From positions 1 to 64,000 of the forward strand of contig JBBRRB010000007.1 in assembly GCA_038225555.1 (NCBI GenBank): a DNA stretch of 64,000 nucleotides, read 5' to 3'. The notes under the pieces were generated by a model, which was not told the DNA's origin, made no database searches, and saw only the letters and a program-made list of their open reading frames with translations. The DNA is from JANXQZ01 sp038225555. Lineage in GTDB: Bacteria > Acidobacteriota > Terriglobia > Bryobacterales > Bryobacteraceae. The position numbers were made by a program, and so were the translations under genes. This document shows positions 25,152 through 34,371 of this stretch, piece by piece. Numbering within the stretch: position 1 is the first letter of the stretch; the number at the start of each line of letters is the position of its first letter.

Positions 25152-26297
25152 CTAGAGCTTTTCTTCCTTGGCGATGATCTCTTTCATAATTTCGGACGTG
25201 CCCGCCCCGATCGTGTTCAAGCGCATGTCGCGCCACGTTCGCCCCACTGCGTATTCAGTGGTATAGCCGAAGCCGCCGAAGATCTGCATGCAATCATAGG
25301 ATACTTTCTGCGAAAGTTCGGACGTGAGGAGCTTGGCCATCGTGATCTCTCGCATCGAACGCTGGCCGCGATTTGTTAAATCCAACGCGCGATAAGTCAG
25401 CCACCGCGCCGCTTCGATGCTGGTAAGGTGCTCTGCAAAACGGTGACGCCAAACTTGATTATGGCCGATCGGATGGCCGAACGCCTGACGCTGTTTCCCG
25501 TACTCGATCGCATCCCGCACCAGCTTGTCCATGCCCGCAAGTGTGAGGATTGCCGACGCCAGCCGCTCCCCTTGGAAGTTCTCCATGATGTAGTAAAAGC
25601 CCTTGTTCATCTCCCCCAGAACGTTGCGAACAGGCACTCGACACTCATCGAAAAAGAGCTCGGCCGTATCGGACGCCATGTTGCCAACCTTGCTCAGCTT
25701 CTTGCCCACCGAGAATCCTTTGGTGGCAGTGGGAAAGAGCACCAGGGACACTCCTTTATGGCCTTCCGGGCCCGTTCGGACTGCCAGGATGATAAAGTCG
25801 GCGCGCGTGCCGTTCGTAATCCAAAGCTTCTGACCGGAGATCACCAGATCGTCTCCTTTCATGCATGCGCGGGTCTTCAAGGCCGCAACATCTGACCCGC
25901 CACCCGGCTCGCTGATGCCGAGCGCTGCAATGGTCTCGCCCAGAATCGCGGGCCGCAAAAATTCTTCCTTCTGCTCGCGGGTCCCTAGCTCGGCTAGCAC
26001 CGGAAGCGTGATCTCCGATTGCACAAACAGACCCATGTTCGCGCTGCCGCTATCCGAGAAGGCCATCGACTCCATGTAGGCCGCGCTGGCCCACCAATCG
26101 AGACCGCTGCCGCCCCATTCAGGATCGATGCGGATACCGAACAGCCCGAGGTTCGCGGCCTTTTTGAATAGCTCGCGCGGGAAAATGCCCGCGTGGTCCC
26201 ACTCCTCCGCGTAGGGCGCGATCTCCTCGCGACAGAACCGCTTCACCGTCTGGCGGATCAGATCATGCTCTTCAGTGAAGTACGGGAACTGGCTCAT
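25152..26297 (-). CDS. Acyl-CoA dehydrogenase
   Basis: 381 residues from ATG 26297, which overlaps the carboxylase stop as TGATG (GTG 26300 is the alternative). Family marks are LGISEPGGGSDVAALKTRA (FAD/substrate loop), LWITNGTRADFI, and the C-terminal YDCMQIFGGFGYTTEYAVGR with TIGAGTSEIMKEII. It introduces a 2,3 double bond into an acyl-CoA and passes electrons to ETF. In this operon it would act before or after the biotin-dependent carboxylation (compare AtuD, LiuA). Confidence 0.92.
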   Translation of the reverse strand: MSQFPYFTEEHDLIRQTVKRFCREEIAPYAEEWDHAGIFPRELFKKAANLGLFGIRIDPEWGGSGLDWWASAAYMESMAFSDSGSANMGLFVQSEITLPVLAELGTREQKEEFLRPAILGETIAALGISEPGGGSDVAALKTRACMKGDDLVISGQKLWITNGTRADFIILAVRTGPEGHKGVSLVLFPTATKGFSVGKKLSKVGNMASDTAELFFDECRVPVRNVLGEMNKGFYYIMENFQGERLASAILTLAGMDKLVRDAIEYGKQRQAFGHPIGHNQVWRHRFAEHLTSIEAARWLTYRALDLTNRGQRSMREITMAKLLTSELSQKVSYDCMQIFGGFGYTTEYAVGRTWRDMRLNTIGAGTSEIMKEIIAKEEKL

Positions 26298-27868
26298 CAC
26301 GGGTTCTCGGAGGCGATTTCTACGAGCATCTGGCCAGGCGCGACCACCTGTCCGAGCCGGACCAAAATGGATTTGACCACACCGTTGATTGTAGTTCGAA
26401 TCGTTTGCTCCATTTTCATGGCTTCCAATACGACGAGGGCGGTGCCGGCCGTCACGTGCTGTCCTTCCTCTACCAGAATGCGCAGCACTTGTCCCGGCAT
26501 GGGCGAGTTCGCCATTTGGCGCGAGTCGGCGGAAGGTGGTCGCGGGGAGCGGTTGGCGACGGGGTGCATACCGACACGCGGATTGTTGCGATACCCATAG
26601 GGCCCTCCTCGCAAAGGACCCTCGAGCGAGTGAGGCGCAATCTCCAGCGCCTCAGGATCGAGCGTTCGGATCAGATACTCGCGATTCGTCTGAACGCCTC
26701 GGATCACCGTTGTTTTCAAAGCGTAGACCAACTTGCGAACGGCCCTCTCGCGATCGGGTCCATGCGCGACAATCTTAGCCAGAAGGGGGTCATACTGAAT
26801 GCCGATCTCGGCCCCCTCTTCAATCGCGGTATCTACGCGGACATTGGCAGGCGGACGCCAGACTTGAATCATACCCGTGGACGGCAGAAAATCGTTCTCC
26901 GGATCTTCCGCGTACAGGCGTGCTTCGATCGCGTGTCCCGTTTGCGCAGGTCGCGGCGGCAGAGCGCGTCCTTCTGCGATTTCGATCTGGAGCTGAATGA
27001 GGTCCAGCCCGGTAACCATCTCAGTCACGGGATGCTCCACCTGAATCCGCGTGTTCACTTCGATGAAGTAAAATTCGCCATTGGGCGCCAAGAGAAACTC
27101 CACGGTCCCGGCGTTTACATATCCGATGTGGCGGGCTAGCATCAGCGCCGCCTCGCAAATGTGTGTACGTTGCGAAGAATCGAGCGCCGGACACGGACTC
27201 TCCTCCACTATCTTCTGAAAACGGCGTTGCGTTGAGCAATCACGCTCGTAAAGATGCATGACATTGCCGTGCTCATCCCCAAAGATTTGCACCTCCACAT
27301 GACGCGCGCCTTCGATGAACTTCTCAATCAGCAGCGTGCCATCGCCGAAGGATCGTTCGGCCTCTGACCGCGCCGAGTCCATGGCTTCTTCCAACTCCAC
27401 GACCCCACGCACGATCCGCATTCCGCGTCCGCCGCCTCCAGCCGCGGCCTTGATCAATACGGGAAACTCCGCAGCGCCCTCGGGTACGATGGGCAGGCCC
27501 GCTTCCCCTGCGATCCTGCGTGCGGTCGTCTTCAGGCCCATCTTGCGGATCACCTCGGCCGGGGGTCCGATGAAAACGAAGCCAGCGTGGGCGCACGCTT
27601 CCGCGAAATCGGCGTTCTCAGACAGAAAGCCGTAACCTGGATGGATCGCGTCAACTCGGGTCCGGCGCGCGGCGTCCACAACACGATCAATATCCAGATA
27701 AGAAGGTCCGATGCAAACCGCTTCATCAGCCGTCCGCGCATGCATTACGAGACGGTCCGCATCGGAATAAACCGCGATCGGGGAGATCCCCATTTCCCGG
27801 CATGTCTGAGCGATGCGAACCGCGATCTCTCCACGGTTGGCGATCAAGATTTTTCGAAAGTGTTTCAA
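26297..27868 (-). CDS. Acyl-CoA carboxylase alpha subunit (biotin carboxylase plus biotin carrier)
   Basis: About 523 residues. The preferred start is TTG 27868, giving MKHFRKILIANRGE; it overlaps the upstream stop as TTGA and has GGGGAG 10-15 bases before it. Biotin-carboxylase motifs: KAAAGGGGRGM (ATP grasp), VEVQIFGDEHGN, FIEVNTRIQVEHPVTE. The C-terminus has the biotinyl site VLEAMKMEQT. It is about 130 residues shorter than usual MccA/AtuF chains: the BT region between carboxylase and carrier is reduced to a short Pro/Arg-rich linker. It pairs with the carboxyltransferase encoded immediately upstream. Confidence 0.9.
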   Translation of the reverse strand: MKHFRKILIANRGEIAVRIAQTCREMGISPIAVYSDADRLVMHARTADEAVCIGPSYLDIDRVVDAARRTRVDAIHPGYGFLSENADFAEACAHAGFVFIGPPAEVIRKMGLKTTARRIAGEAGLPIVPEGAAEFPVLIKAAAGGGGRGMRIVRGVVELEEAMDSARSEAERSFGDGTLLIEKFIEGARHVEVQIFGDEHGNVMHLYERDCSTQRRFQKIVEESPCPALDSSQRTHICEAALMLARHIGYVNAGTVEFLLAPNGEFYFIEVNTRIQVEHPVTEMVTGLDLIQLQIEIAEGRALPPRPAQTGHAIEARLYAEDPENDFLPSTGMIQVWRPPANVRVDTAIEEGAEIGIQYDPLLAKIVAHGPDRERAVRKLVYALKTTVIRGVQTNREYLIRTLDPEALEIAPHSLEGPLRGGPYGYRNNPRVGMHPVANRSPRPPSADSRQMANSPMPGQVLRILVEEGQHVTAGTALVVLEAMKMEQTIRTTINGVVKSILVRLGQVVAPGQMLVEIASENP

Positions 27869-29457
27869 TGCCGGAACACTCCCCAAGTCATGGTCCCTTC
27901 CACCGGCTTGTTATACGCAGCCGACAGAGAGATCGCAAGCACGGTCCGGGTATCGCGTGGATCGATAATCCCGTCGTCCCAAAGGCGAGCGGTGGCAAAG
28001 TAGCAATCCGATTCCTGAAGAATTTGGCTTTCCAGCGCGGCGCGACCGGCCTCCATCTTCGCCTCGTCCACGGGCTGCCCGGCCTTGATGAGAGCTTCGC
28101 GCTTGATGATGTCCATGACACCCGCAAGCTGCTGCGCCCCCATTACGGCGATGCGATGATTCGGCCACGTGAACAGAAATCGCGGATCGTAAGCTCGCCC
28201 GCACATGGCATAATTTCCCGCGCCGTACGAACCGCCAATCATAATAGTGATCGCTGGAACGGTAGAGTTTGAGACGGCATTGATCAGCTTCGCGCCGTTG
28301 CGGATGATGCCTTCCTGCTCATAGGTCCGTCCCACCATAAAGCCTGTAATGTTTTGCAGGAAAACGAGCGGAATGTTTTGCTGATTGCAAAGTTGGATGA
28401 ACTGCGTCCCCTTCCCCGACGAATCCGACATCAACACGCCGTTGTTGGCGAGGATGCCTACCGGGAAGCCGTGAACGTGCGCGAATCCGGTGACGAGAGT
28501 CACGCCGTACTCCGCCTTGAATTCAAGAAAATCGGAGCCGTCCACAATGCGGGCGATCACCTCGCGCGCGTCGAACGGCACTCGCGGATCAGCCGAAACG
28601 ATACCCAGGAGTTCGCCTGGATCGTACTCCGGTTCCCTGAAATCGAGCATCGGAGCGTGCGGTTTGGGCAGATTGAAATGCGTGACTATTTCGCGAGCGA
28701 TACGAATGCCATCCACTTCATCCTCCGCCAGAAAATCAGCGAGCCCCGACTGGCGCGCATGCATCTCGGCACCGCCCAGCGACTCCTCATCCACCACTTC
28801 GCCAGTAGCCATCTTGACCAGCGGAGGTCCAGCCAGAAAAACCCGCGCTTGACGTTTCACCATGACTACGTAGTCGGACATGCCCGGCAGATAAGCGCCG
28901 CCTGCCGTAGAACTACCGAAGACGACTGCGATGGTGGGAATGCGCTCCTTGGACCGTCGCGTGATTTCACGGAACCCACGTCCGCCAGGGACGAAGATTT
29001 TGCTCTGCACAGGCAGATCAGCACCGGCGGATTCCACGAGCAGAATAGTGGGCAAGGCGTTCTGCAGCGACATCTCCGCGAGCCGAGTATTTTTCCAGAG
29101 TCCGGCCTCGCCCGTAGAGCCGCCTCTCGCGGTGGCTTCGTTGGCCACAATCATGCACTCGCGTCCGCAGACAACGCCGATGCCGCCAATCACGCGCGCT
29201 CCTGGAAATTCGTCGTCCATGCCGGTACCGGCCAGGGGTGCGATCTCCAGGAAGTAGGAGCCCTCATCGAGTAGAAGCTCCACCCTGTCGCGAGGCAAGA
29301 GCTTGCCGCGTTCCAGATGGCGCTGAACGTACTTCGGTCCGCCTCCTTGGGTGGATTTCGCCAGTTCGGTATGCAGCCTTTCGACAGCCGCAAGGTTCGC
29401 TTGGTAGTTCGCTTTAAACTCTGGCGAATCTGCGATGATACCCGAACGAATTTTCAT
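27865..29457 (-). CDS. Acyl-CoA carboxylase carboxyltransferase (beta) subunit, methylcrotonyl/geranyl-CoA type
   Basis: 530 residues, the normal length for MccB/AtuC. Tandem crotonase-fold halves: RDRVELLLDEGSYFLEI, IANEATARGGSTG-like region (VANEATARGGSTGEAG), VFGSSTAGGAYLPGMSDY, then FLQNITGFMVGRTYEQEGI and MIGGSYGAGNYAMCGRAYDP. It transfers CO2 from carboxybiotin to a branched enoyl-CoA. The ATG at 29457 overlaps the stop of the multihaem cytochrome gene (ATGA), joining the redox genes and the carboxylase genes in one transcript. Confidence 0.92.
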   Translation of the reverse strand: MKIRSGIIADSPEFKANYQANLAAVERLHTELAKSTQGGGPKYVQRHLERGKLLPRDRVELLLDEGSYFLEIAPLAGTGMDDEFPGARVIGGIGVVCGRECMIVANEATARGGSTGEAGLWKNTRLAEMSLQNALPTILLVESAGADLPVQSKIFVPGGRGFREITRRSKERIPTIAVVFGSSTAGGAYLPGMSDYVVMVKRQARVFLAGPPLVKMATGEVVDEESLGGAEMHARQSGLADFLAEDEVDGIRIAREIVTHFNLPKPHAPMLDFREPEYDPGELLGIVSADPRVPFDAREVIARIVDGSDFLEFKAEYGVTLVTGFAHVHGFPVGILANNGVLMSDSSGKGTQFIQLCNQQNIPLVFLQNITGFMVGRTYEQEGIIRNGAKLINAVSNSTVPAITIMIGGSYGAGNYAMCGRAYDPRFLFTWPNHRIAVMGAQQLAGVMDIIKREALIKAGQPVDEAKMEAGRAALESQILQESDCYFATARLWDDGIIDPRDTRTVLAISLSAAYNKPVEGTMTWGVFRH

Positions 29458-29888
29458 TGTCCGAGCTCATGACATTTGTTGCAAGCTGTGGTAGCGTGGC
29501 TGGCGCGGTGACAACTTACGCACGCCTTCATGGTCATCGGGAGAACCTGCTTCACCTCCTCCATCATCCACACGTCGCCATGACATTTTTGGCATGCGAT
29601 CTTTGCGCCCGTGTGCTTCGCGTGGCTGAAATACGCGAATTCGGCGAGCATGTAGACGGAGGACTCCGGCTCGATTCGATCCGTTTTTGGGAACGCTGCG
29701 ACCAGCTCCCGATGGCACCTTCCGCAGACCGAGGCTTCCGGGTAGCTGGCGCGCTCGCCGGTTTTCGCCGTGGCATGACAGAAAACGCAATCGAACTTCA
29801 GAGGTGCGTGCCGCTTGTGGCTGAAGGGAATCGCGTCGGCAGCTTGGGCGGAAAGACAGAAGAGCAGCGCGAGCGCGAGGTGAAGCAC
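29454..29888 (-). CDS. Periplasmic five-haem cytochrome c (cytochrome c3/c7-like)
   Basis: 144 residues with a signal peptide (LALALLFCLSAQAAD). Five CXXCH sites can be counted: CVFCH, CGRCH, CQKCH, CVSCH and CNKCH, with extra His (FSHKRHAP, FSHAKHTG) typical of bis-His class III cytochromes. It probably accepts electrons from the GMC dehydrogenase encoded two genes upstream. The stop overlaps the carboxyltransferase ATG and its start is 6 bp after the subunit 3 stop. Confidence 0.85.
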   Translation of the reverse strand: MLHLALALLFCLSAQAADAIPFSHKRHAPLKFDCVFCHATAKTGERASYPEASVCGRCHRELVAAFPKTDRIEPESSVYMLAEFAYFSHAKHTGAKIACQKCHGDVWMMEEVKQVLPMTMKACVSCHRASHATTACNKCHELGQ

Positions 29889-29894
29889 TTTGAA

Positions 29895-30467
29895 CTACAC
29901 CGGGCTGCGCTTCAACGCGTACTCGACTGCTTCCTTAGGGACCTCAAATTTCGCCACCGCCGTGTTCCCCATGTAGCCCAGATCCTTAACTCCCGCGGGA
30001 CTTGTGTAGAAAGCATCCACCACCATCTTGCGCGCCCACTCGAAGAATCGAAGGCCCGGGCCCAATTCGGGAGACTCGTTCTTGATATAGGCGATCAGAT
30101 CGAGCATCGCGGTCTGCTGCTCTGGCTTGGCAGCGATAAAGCTGGCCGAGTAGCGAGCTTCCATTTGTCGATCCAGCCAGCTCATTCCGCCCGTGTAGAT
30201 CGCCGCCAACTCGGGGTTCTGACTCGATAGCAAATCGATAAAGGCAGGAGCCCCAGCCTGCATCGAACCTGGAATAATGTGCTCGGCCAGCTTCTGCAAG
30301 GTCAGGTACTCGTGATCATTGAACGCCTTGGGTTTGTAAACTCCGGTGGCGACCTTGTCTTCAGCCGCCATGGTATGGACGTGCTGCGCCGCTTCCATGG
30401 GCAATGCGCCCGCCAACACGCCCAAAGCGGCTCCGCGCAGGAGTTCTCGTCTAGATAGGTCAGACAT
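29895..30467 (-). CDS. Gluconate 2-dehydrogenase subunit 3-family protein (Tat-exported)
   Basis: 190 residues. The N-terminus LSRRELLRGAALGVLAG is a twin-arginine signal. The mature part (YLTLQKLAEHIIPGSMQAGA, SGGMSWLD-like segment GGMSWLDRQME) matches the gamma/chaperone subunit of membrane gluconate 2-dehydrogenase-type enzymes. This subunit escorts the folded FAD subunit through the Tat pathway. Its start overlaps the GMC gene by 8 bases, consistent with a 1:1 complex. Confidence 0.85.
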   Translation of the reverse strand: MSDLSRRELLRGAALGVLAGALPMEAAQHVHTMAAEDKVATGVYKPKAFNDHEYLTLQKLAEHIIPGSMQAGAPAFIDLLSSQNPELAAIYTGGMSWLDRQMEARYSASFIAAKPEQQTAMLDLIAYIKNESPELGPGLRFFEWARKMVVDAFYTSPAGVKDLGYMGNTAVAKFEVPKEAVEYALKRSPV

Positions 30468-32178
30468 TGCCTTTCCTCATTTCTTCAGCCAGATACTCGG
30501 CAGTGCGCCACGCCAGGGCGCAAATGGTCAGGGTCGGATTCTTGTCGGGGTTGCTCACAAAAGGAGCGGCGTCGGCCACAAACAGATTTTTCACCTCATG
30601 CGCCTGGCAATACTTATTGAGCGCCGACGATGCTGGATCGCTGCCCATGCGCACCGTGCCTAGTTCGTGAATGATCTCGCCGCCGAGCGAGATTCCGTCG
30701 CCTTCCGTGGTCGGCGGAGGCGGACCGACGACCTTACCGCCCATCGTTTCCAGAATGGCCTGAAATGTTTCGTGCATGTGCCGAGCCTGCTTCAATTCGC
30801 TGTCCGTCCATTGGAAGTGGAACCGAAGCACCGGGATTCCCCATTGGTCCACTACATCCGGATCGATATCGCAGAACGTGCCCTCGTTGGGGATTTGTTC
30901 TCCTCGGCCAGCCAGGTGAACGTAGGTTCCGTAGCGCTCGCGAATTGCGTCCTTCAAGGTGGCACCGTAGCCTTCATGGCGACGGCACTCCGCGTGAAAG
31001 GCTCCGACTTGCGGCATGAAGAAGCCACCGCCAATTTCAACGTGATAGCCGCGAGGGAAATCTTTATTCTTTTTATCCCACAGCCACCATGGAATGTAGA
31101 CGTGCATTCCGCCGATGCCATCGGAGTTGTGGCGCGGAAGATTATCGAGGGCCGGGATATGCGCGCTGAGACCGTAGCCCACGCTATCGGTGAGATAGCG
31201 GCCCACTGCGCCCGAGCCGTTCGCCAAACCGTTCGCATGTCCGCTTGCTTTCGAATTGAGCAGAATGCGCGCCGATTCGCAAGCGCTAGCCGCGAGTACG
31301 ACGGTCCGGCAGCGGATTTGCCTCTCTGTTCGAGTCGCCTTATCGATGTACGAAACGGCCGTGACCTTGCCCGTCGAATCGGTGATCAACTCGCGCGCCA
31401 TCGCGCCAGTGAACATTTTCACACGCCCCGTCTTCATGGCAGGAAAGACTTGCACTTGGCTCGAAGAATAATTCGAGGCGGTCACGCACCCGCGTCCGCA
31501 TTGCGCGCAATAATGGCAGGCTGGGCGCCCATTTGTGTCCTCGGTGATGATAGCCATGCGCGAGGGAATGCAGGGAATGTCCAGCTTTTTGCACGAGCGC
31601 TGCACCAGCGTCTCATGCACGCGCGGCGGAGGCGGCTTCTGGAACATGCCGTCCGGGGCGCTGCGAATGCCCTCTTTGGTTCCGGTGACGCCGATAAATT
31701 TTTCGGCCTTATCGTAGTAGGGCGCGATCTCATCGTAGGTGATCGGCCAGTCGGTGCCCAAGCCGTCGCGCGAGTAGGGCGTAAAATCGTAGTCGGCAAA
31801 ACGCAAGGAAATGCGTCCGTAGTGATTGGTGCGCCCGCCCACAATGCGGGATCGGAACCATTGGAATTTGCTTCCCTTGGCAACGGTGTACGGCTCGCCT
31901 GGCAGCTCCCAGCCGCCTGAGGTGGACGTAAAATAACCAAAAGGCCAGGGGCTCTTGCCGAAGTAACCCGCTCCGCCTTCCCCGATTCCGCGATGAGGAA
32001 CCTGATAGGGCCACTGGTGTTCCTTGAAATCTCTCGCCGGGTTAAGCATTGGTCCGGCCTCGAGAAGCGCCACTGAGATGCCCATGTCGGTGAGGACCTT
32101 GGTGACCGTCCCGCCCCCTGCGCCGGAGCCGATAATTACAACGTCATAGACTTGGGGGCTGCGGGTGATTTGGAGCAT
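30460..32178 (-). CDS. GMC-family FAD oxidoreductase (alcohol/aldose dehydrogenase)
   Basis: 572 residues. FAD-binding GSGAGGGTVTKVL near residue 18, a Cys cluster CHYCAQCGRGC in the middle, and the C-terminal GMC signature with HELGTVRMGSDP, LFVADAAPFVSNPDKNPTLT and LAWRTAEYLAEEM. It lacks a signal peptide, as expected for a protein hitch-hiking with the Tat-exported subunit 3. The enzyme would oxidise an alcohol or sugar and pass electrons to the five-haem cytochrome. Substrate unknown; coupling to the AtuA/carboxylase genes hints at a branched or terpenoid alcohol. Confidence 0.9.
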   Translation of the reverse strand: MLQITRSPQVYDVVIIGSGAGGGTVTKVLTDMGISVALLEAGPMLNPARDFKEHQWPYQVPHRGIGEGGAGYFGKSPWPFGYFTSTSGGWELPGEPYTVAKGSKFQWFRSRIVGGRTNHYGRISLRFADYDFTPYSRDGLGTDWPITYDEIAPYYDKAEKFIGVTGTKEGIRSAPDGMFQKPPPPRVHETLVQRSCKKLDIPCIPSRMAIITEDTNGRPACHYCAQCGRGCVTASNYSSSQVQVFPAMKTGRVKMFTGAMARELITDSTGKVTAVSYIDKATRTERQIRCRTVVLAASACESARILLNSKASGHANGLANGSGAVGRYLTDSVGYGLSAHIPALDNLPRHNSDGIGGMHVYIPWWLWDKKNKDFPRGYHVEIGGGFFMPQVGAFHAECRRHEGYGATLKDAIRERYGTYVHLAGRGEQIPNEGTFCDIDPDVVDQWGIPVLRFHFQWTDSELKQARHMHETFQAILETMGGKVVGPPPPTTEGDGISLGGEIIHELGTVRMGSDPASSALNKYCQAHEVKNLFVADAAPFVSNPDKNPTLTICALAWRTAEYLAEEMRKGNV

Positions 32179-32278
32179 GCTGTGACGATTGTAACGCTTC
32201 CCGGTGCCTGCAAATACTGTTCGCCATTGCGGGCAATCACAATAGGGACATCTGCAGAAACAACTCGACGGAATTCCT

Positions 32279-33016
32279 TTACAGCTGGTCTAACCTGCCC
32301 CCATCCACCCGCAAAGCGGCGCCTTGGACGAACGCGGCATCGTCGGACGCGAGGTACGCGATCGCAGCAGCTATATCTTCCGGCCTTCCTACATCCGCCT
32401 TGTTAATCTTCTCCAGCCCGGACTTGACGTTCGGATTTTCCCACAACATTGGAGTATCCACCGCGCCCGGCAGGATCACATTCACGCGGATTCCCTTCGG
32501 CTTTCCCTCAATCGAGGCCGACCGGGTCAGCGACACAACCGCTGCCTTGGCAGCAGCGTATGAGCACACCAAAGCGGTGGTTTCCTCGGCGTGTATGCTC
32601 GATACATTCACGATCGCTCCGCCCGGCTTCATGCGCAGAAACGCTTGCTTCGTGAAAAAGAAGGCCCCTAACAGGTCGACGTGCAGCACCTTCAGCCAAT
32701 CTTCCTCGGTGTGCTCCTCCAGCGGCTTGAAAATCATCAAGCCTGCGTTGTTGACGATCACGTCCAGCCTGCCGAATCGCTCGAACGTCCCGGCTACCGT
32801 CGCCTCCACCTGCGCTTCTTTGGAAACATCGCACGCGCTTCCCCAGGCGCTAGGTGCCCCGGCTGCCTCCGTCTCGCGGGCCGCAGCCTCCGCTTTATCG
32901 CCCTGCAAATCCGCGATCACGACGCTCGCGCCTTCCGAGCCGAATCGCTTCGCCGTTGCTAACCCGATCCCGCTAGCCCCTCCCGTAACGATCGCCACCC
33001 GCCCAGCAAACCTCAA
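32279..33016 (-). CDS. Short-chain dehydrogenase/reductase
   Basis: 245 residues from TTG 33016, which overlaps the GH1 stop as TTGA and has GGAGG 10 bases upstream; the longer frame to 33109 lies inside the GH1 gene. Classical SDR motifs: VAIVTGGASGIGLATAKR (cofactor), VIVNNAGLM, INVSS-type VNVSSIHAEE, catalytic SYAAAKAAV (Tyr/Lys) and GAVDTPML. DLQGD after the second strand suggests NAD rather than NADP. With the GH1 gene it may oxidise a released sugar or aglycone. Confidence 0.9.
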   Translation of the reverse strand: MRFAGRVAIVTGGASGIGLATAKRFGSEGASVVIADLQGDKAEAAARETEAAGAPSAWGSACDVSKEAQVEATVAGTFERFGRLDVIVNNAGLMIFKPLEEHTEEDWLKVLHVDLLGAFFFTKQAFLRMKPGGAIVNVSSIHAEETTALVCSYAAAKAAVVSLTRSASIEGKPKGIRVNVILPGAVDTPMLWENPNVKSGLEKINKADVGRPEDIAAAIAYLASDDAAFVQGAALRVDGGRLDQL

Positions 33017-34338
33017 AGAGTAGCTCCCTCCTGCTCGTCCGCGTTCGCGGGCGCAGTGTTCGCGGATTGACTGCGGGCTCTCGCCTCGGCCCAATTCTTG
33101 CTGGCCCACTCGCGATCATGCTCGCTCGGCGGAATGATGGGAACCTGCAAGCAGACGCTCTGAGTTGGAAGCACTTCAGCCCAGTCTTCGATGAGCTGCT
33201 TGTACGCTTTGCCGACGGGCCGGATGTTGCGGTCGAGATCGTACAGCCCTAGAGGGTTCACAGTCCCGTTGTCCTCCCGCAAAGCGCAATCCCAATCCAC
33301 TTGATCCGTCAACGAATACCAGGTGAAGCCCACAATCGGCACTCCATCGTTCCTCACTCGCAACACGTTTGCCCACTCTTTCCATAACCAGTACACGGCT
33401 TCGTCGCCATTCGGTCCCTGACTCATATTCGTTTCCGTGTGCATTACCGGCAGTCGATAGCGCTGGTAATATTGCCAGGTGATTCCGTCATATCCGAACA
33501 CTTCGCCTGACGGTTGCGAGCTTCCGTCTGGAGCCACGCGGTGCTCGTTGGTGACGTAATAATCGTTCCCCATGATGCAGTTGTGCTTCAGATCGTTATG
33601 GAGAAAAAAGTGGTATTCGTCGCGCGTCATGCCGTTGTCCATCACGTACTCGTACATCTCCGAATCGATTCTTCGGCCATAGTTGAGGTCCAGCGAAAGA
33701 AATCGCCGCGCGTTCATTATTTCTGCGGGCTTGATCGCCTTCGGGTTCTCGGCATGATAGTATTCCGAGGCCTCGCTTTGAATGAAGAAAGCATCCGGCC
33801 GGCTTTTTAGAATCACCTGCATGGCCAGGACGTTCGCCTTTACGATGTGCTTCAGAGCGGTTACGAAAGCGCGGTCGCTCTGTTGCTGCTCATTCCACCA
33901 GCCGTAGAGCGCGGAAAATAGAGCGCAGATGAACATTTCGTTTACCGGCGTGTAGAGCTGAACCCAGGAATACCTGGCCGCGAACGCCTGCGCATAATCC
34001 GCGAAGAGCGTCGGGAAATCGGGATTCTGAAAATCTCCAAGCCAATCGGGAAGGCCAAAGTGGCAGAGATCGGTGATGGTTACAATGTCGCGTTCGCGCA
34101 AGTCGTGAAACGTGGCGTCGGCGAAGGACCAATCGTATTTGCCGGGAGCGAGCCAAGTCGTGTGAATAGGCGGACCGTAGCGGAGGAAGGAAATGCCCAA
34201 CTCCTGGACGCGGTCAAAGTCCGTGCGCCAGTGCTTGTAGTGTCCGCACTTTTCCATTTCGTCGACGCGGGTCTTGCCGTTGTGAATCGTGGGATTGCTG
34301 TTCTCGATCCCAGTGGCAAACAGGAATTGATGAGGCAT
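33013..34338 (-). CDS. Glycoside hydrolase family 1-like protein
   Basis: 441 residues from ATG 34338. TIM-barrel GH1 pattern with acid/base in YTPVNEMF (Glu134) and candidate nucleophile in VMHTETNMSQ (Glu302); also TITDLCHFGLPDWL. No signal peptide, so it acts in the cytoplasm. It is shorter and more divergent than standard beta-glucosidases, and the usual ITENG motif is replaced by HTETN, so the substrate may be unusual. It is coupled to the SDR gene and follows the ABC exporter by 33 bp. Confidence 0.82.
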   Translation of the reverse strand: MPHQFLFATGIENSNPTIHNGKTRVDEMEKCGHYKHWRTDFDRVQELGISFLRYGPPIHTTWLAPGKYDWSFADATFHDLRERDIVTITDLCHFGLPDWLGDFQNPDFPTLFADYAQAFAARYSWVQLYTPVNEMFICALFSALYGWWNEQQQSDRAFVTALKHIVKANVLAMQVILKSRPDAFFIQSEASEYYHAENPKAIKPAEIMNARRFLSLDLNYGRRIDSEMYEYVMDNGMTRDEYHFFLHNDLKHNCIMGNDYYVTNEHRVAPDGSSQPSGEVFGYDGITWQYYQRYRLPVMHTETNMSQGPNGDEAVYWLWKEWANVLRVRNDGVPIVGFTWYSLTDQVDWDCALREDNGTVNPLGLYDLDRNIRPVGKAYKQLIEDWAEVLPTQSVCLQVPIIPPSEHDREWASKNWAEARARSQSANTAPANADEQEGATL

Positions 34339-34371
34339 TAGGAGTCAGAGGCCAACGATACCAAAATAGTT

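Noticed and set aside
30667..31920. 417-codon plus-strand ORF
   Set aside because: Shadow of the GMC oxidoreductase with FAD and GMC motifs on the other strand.
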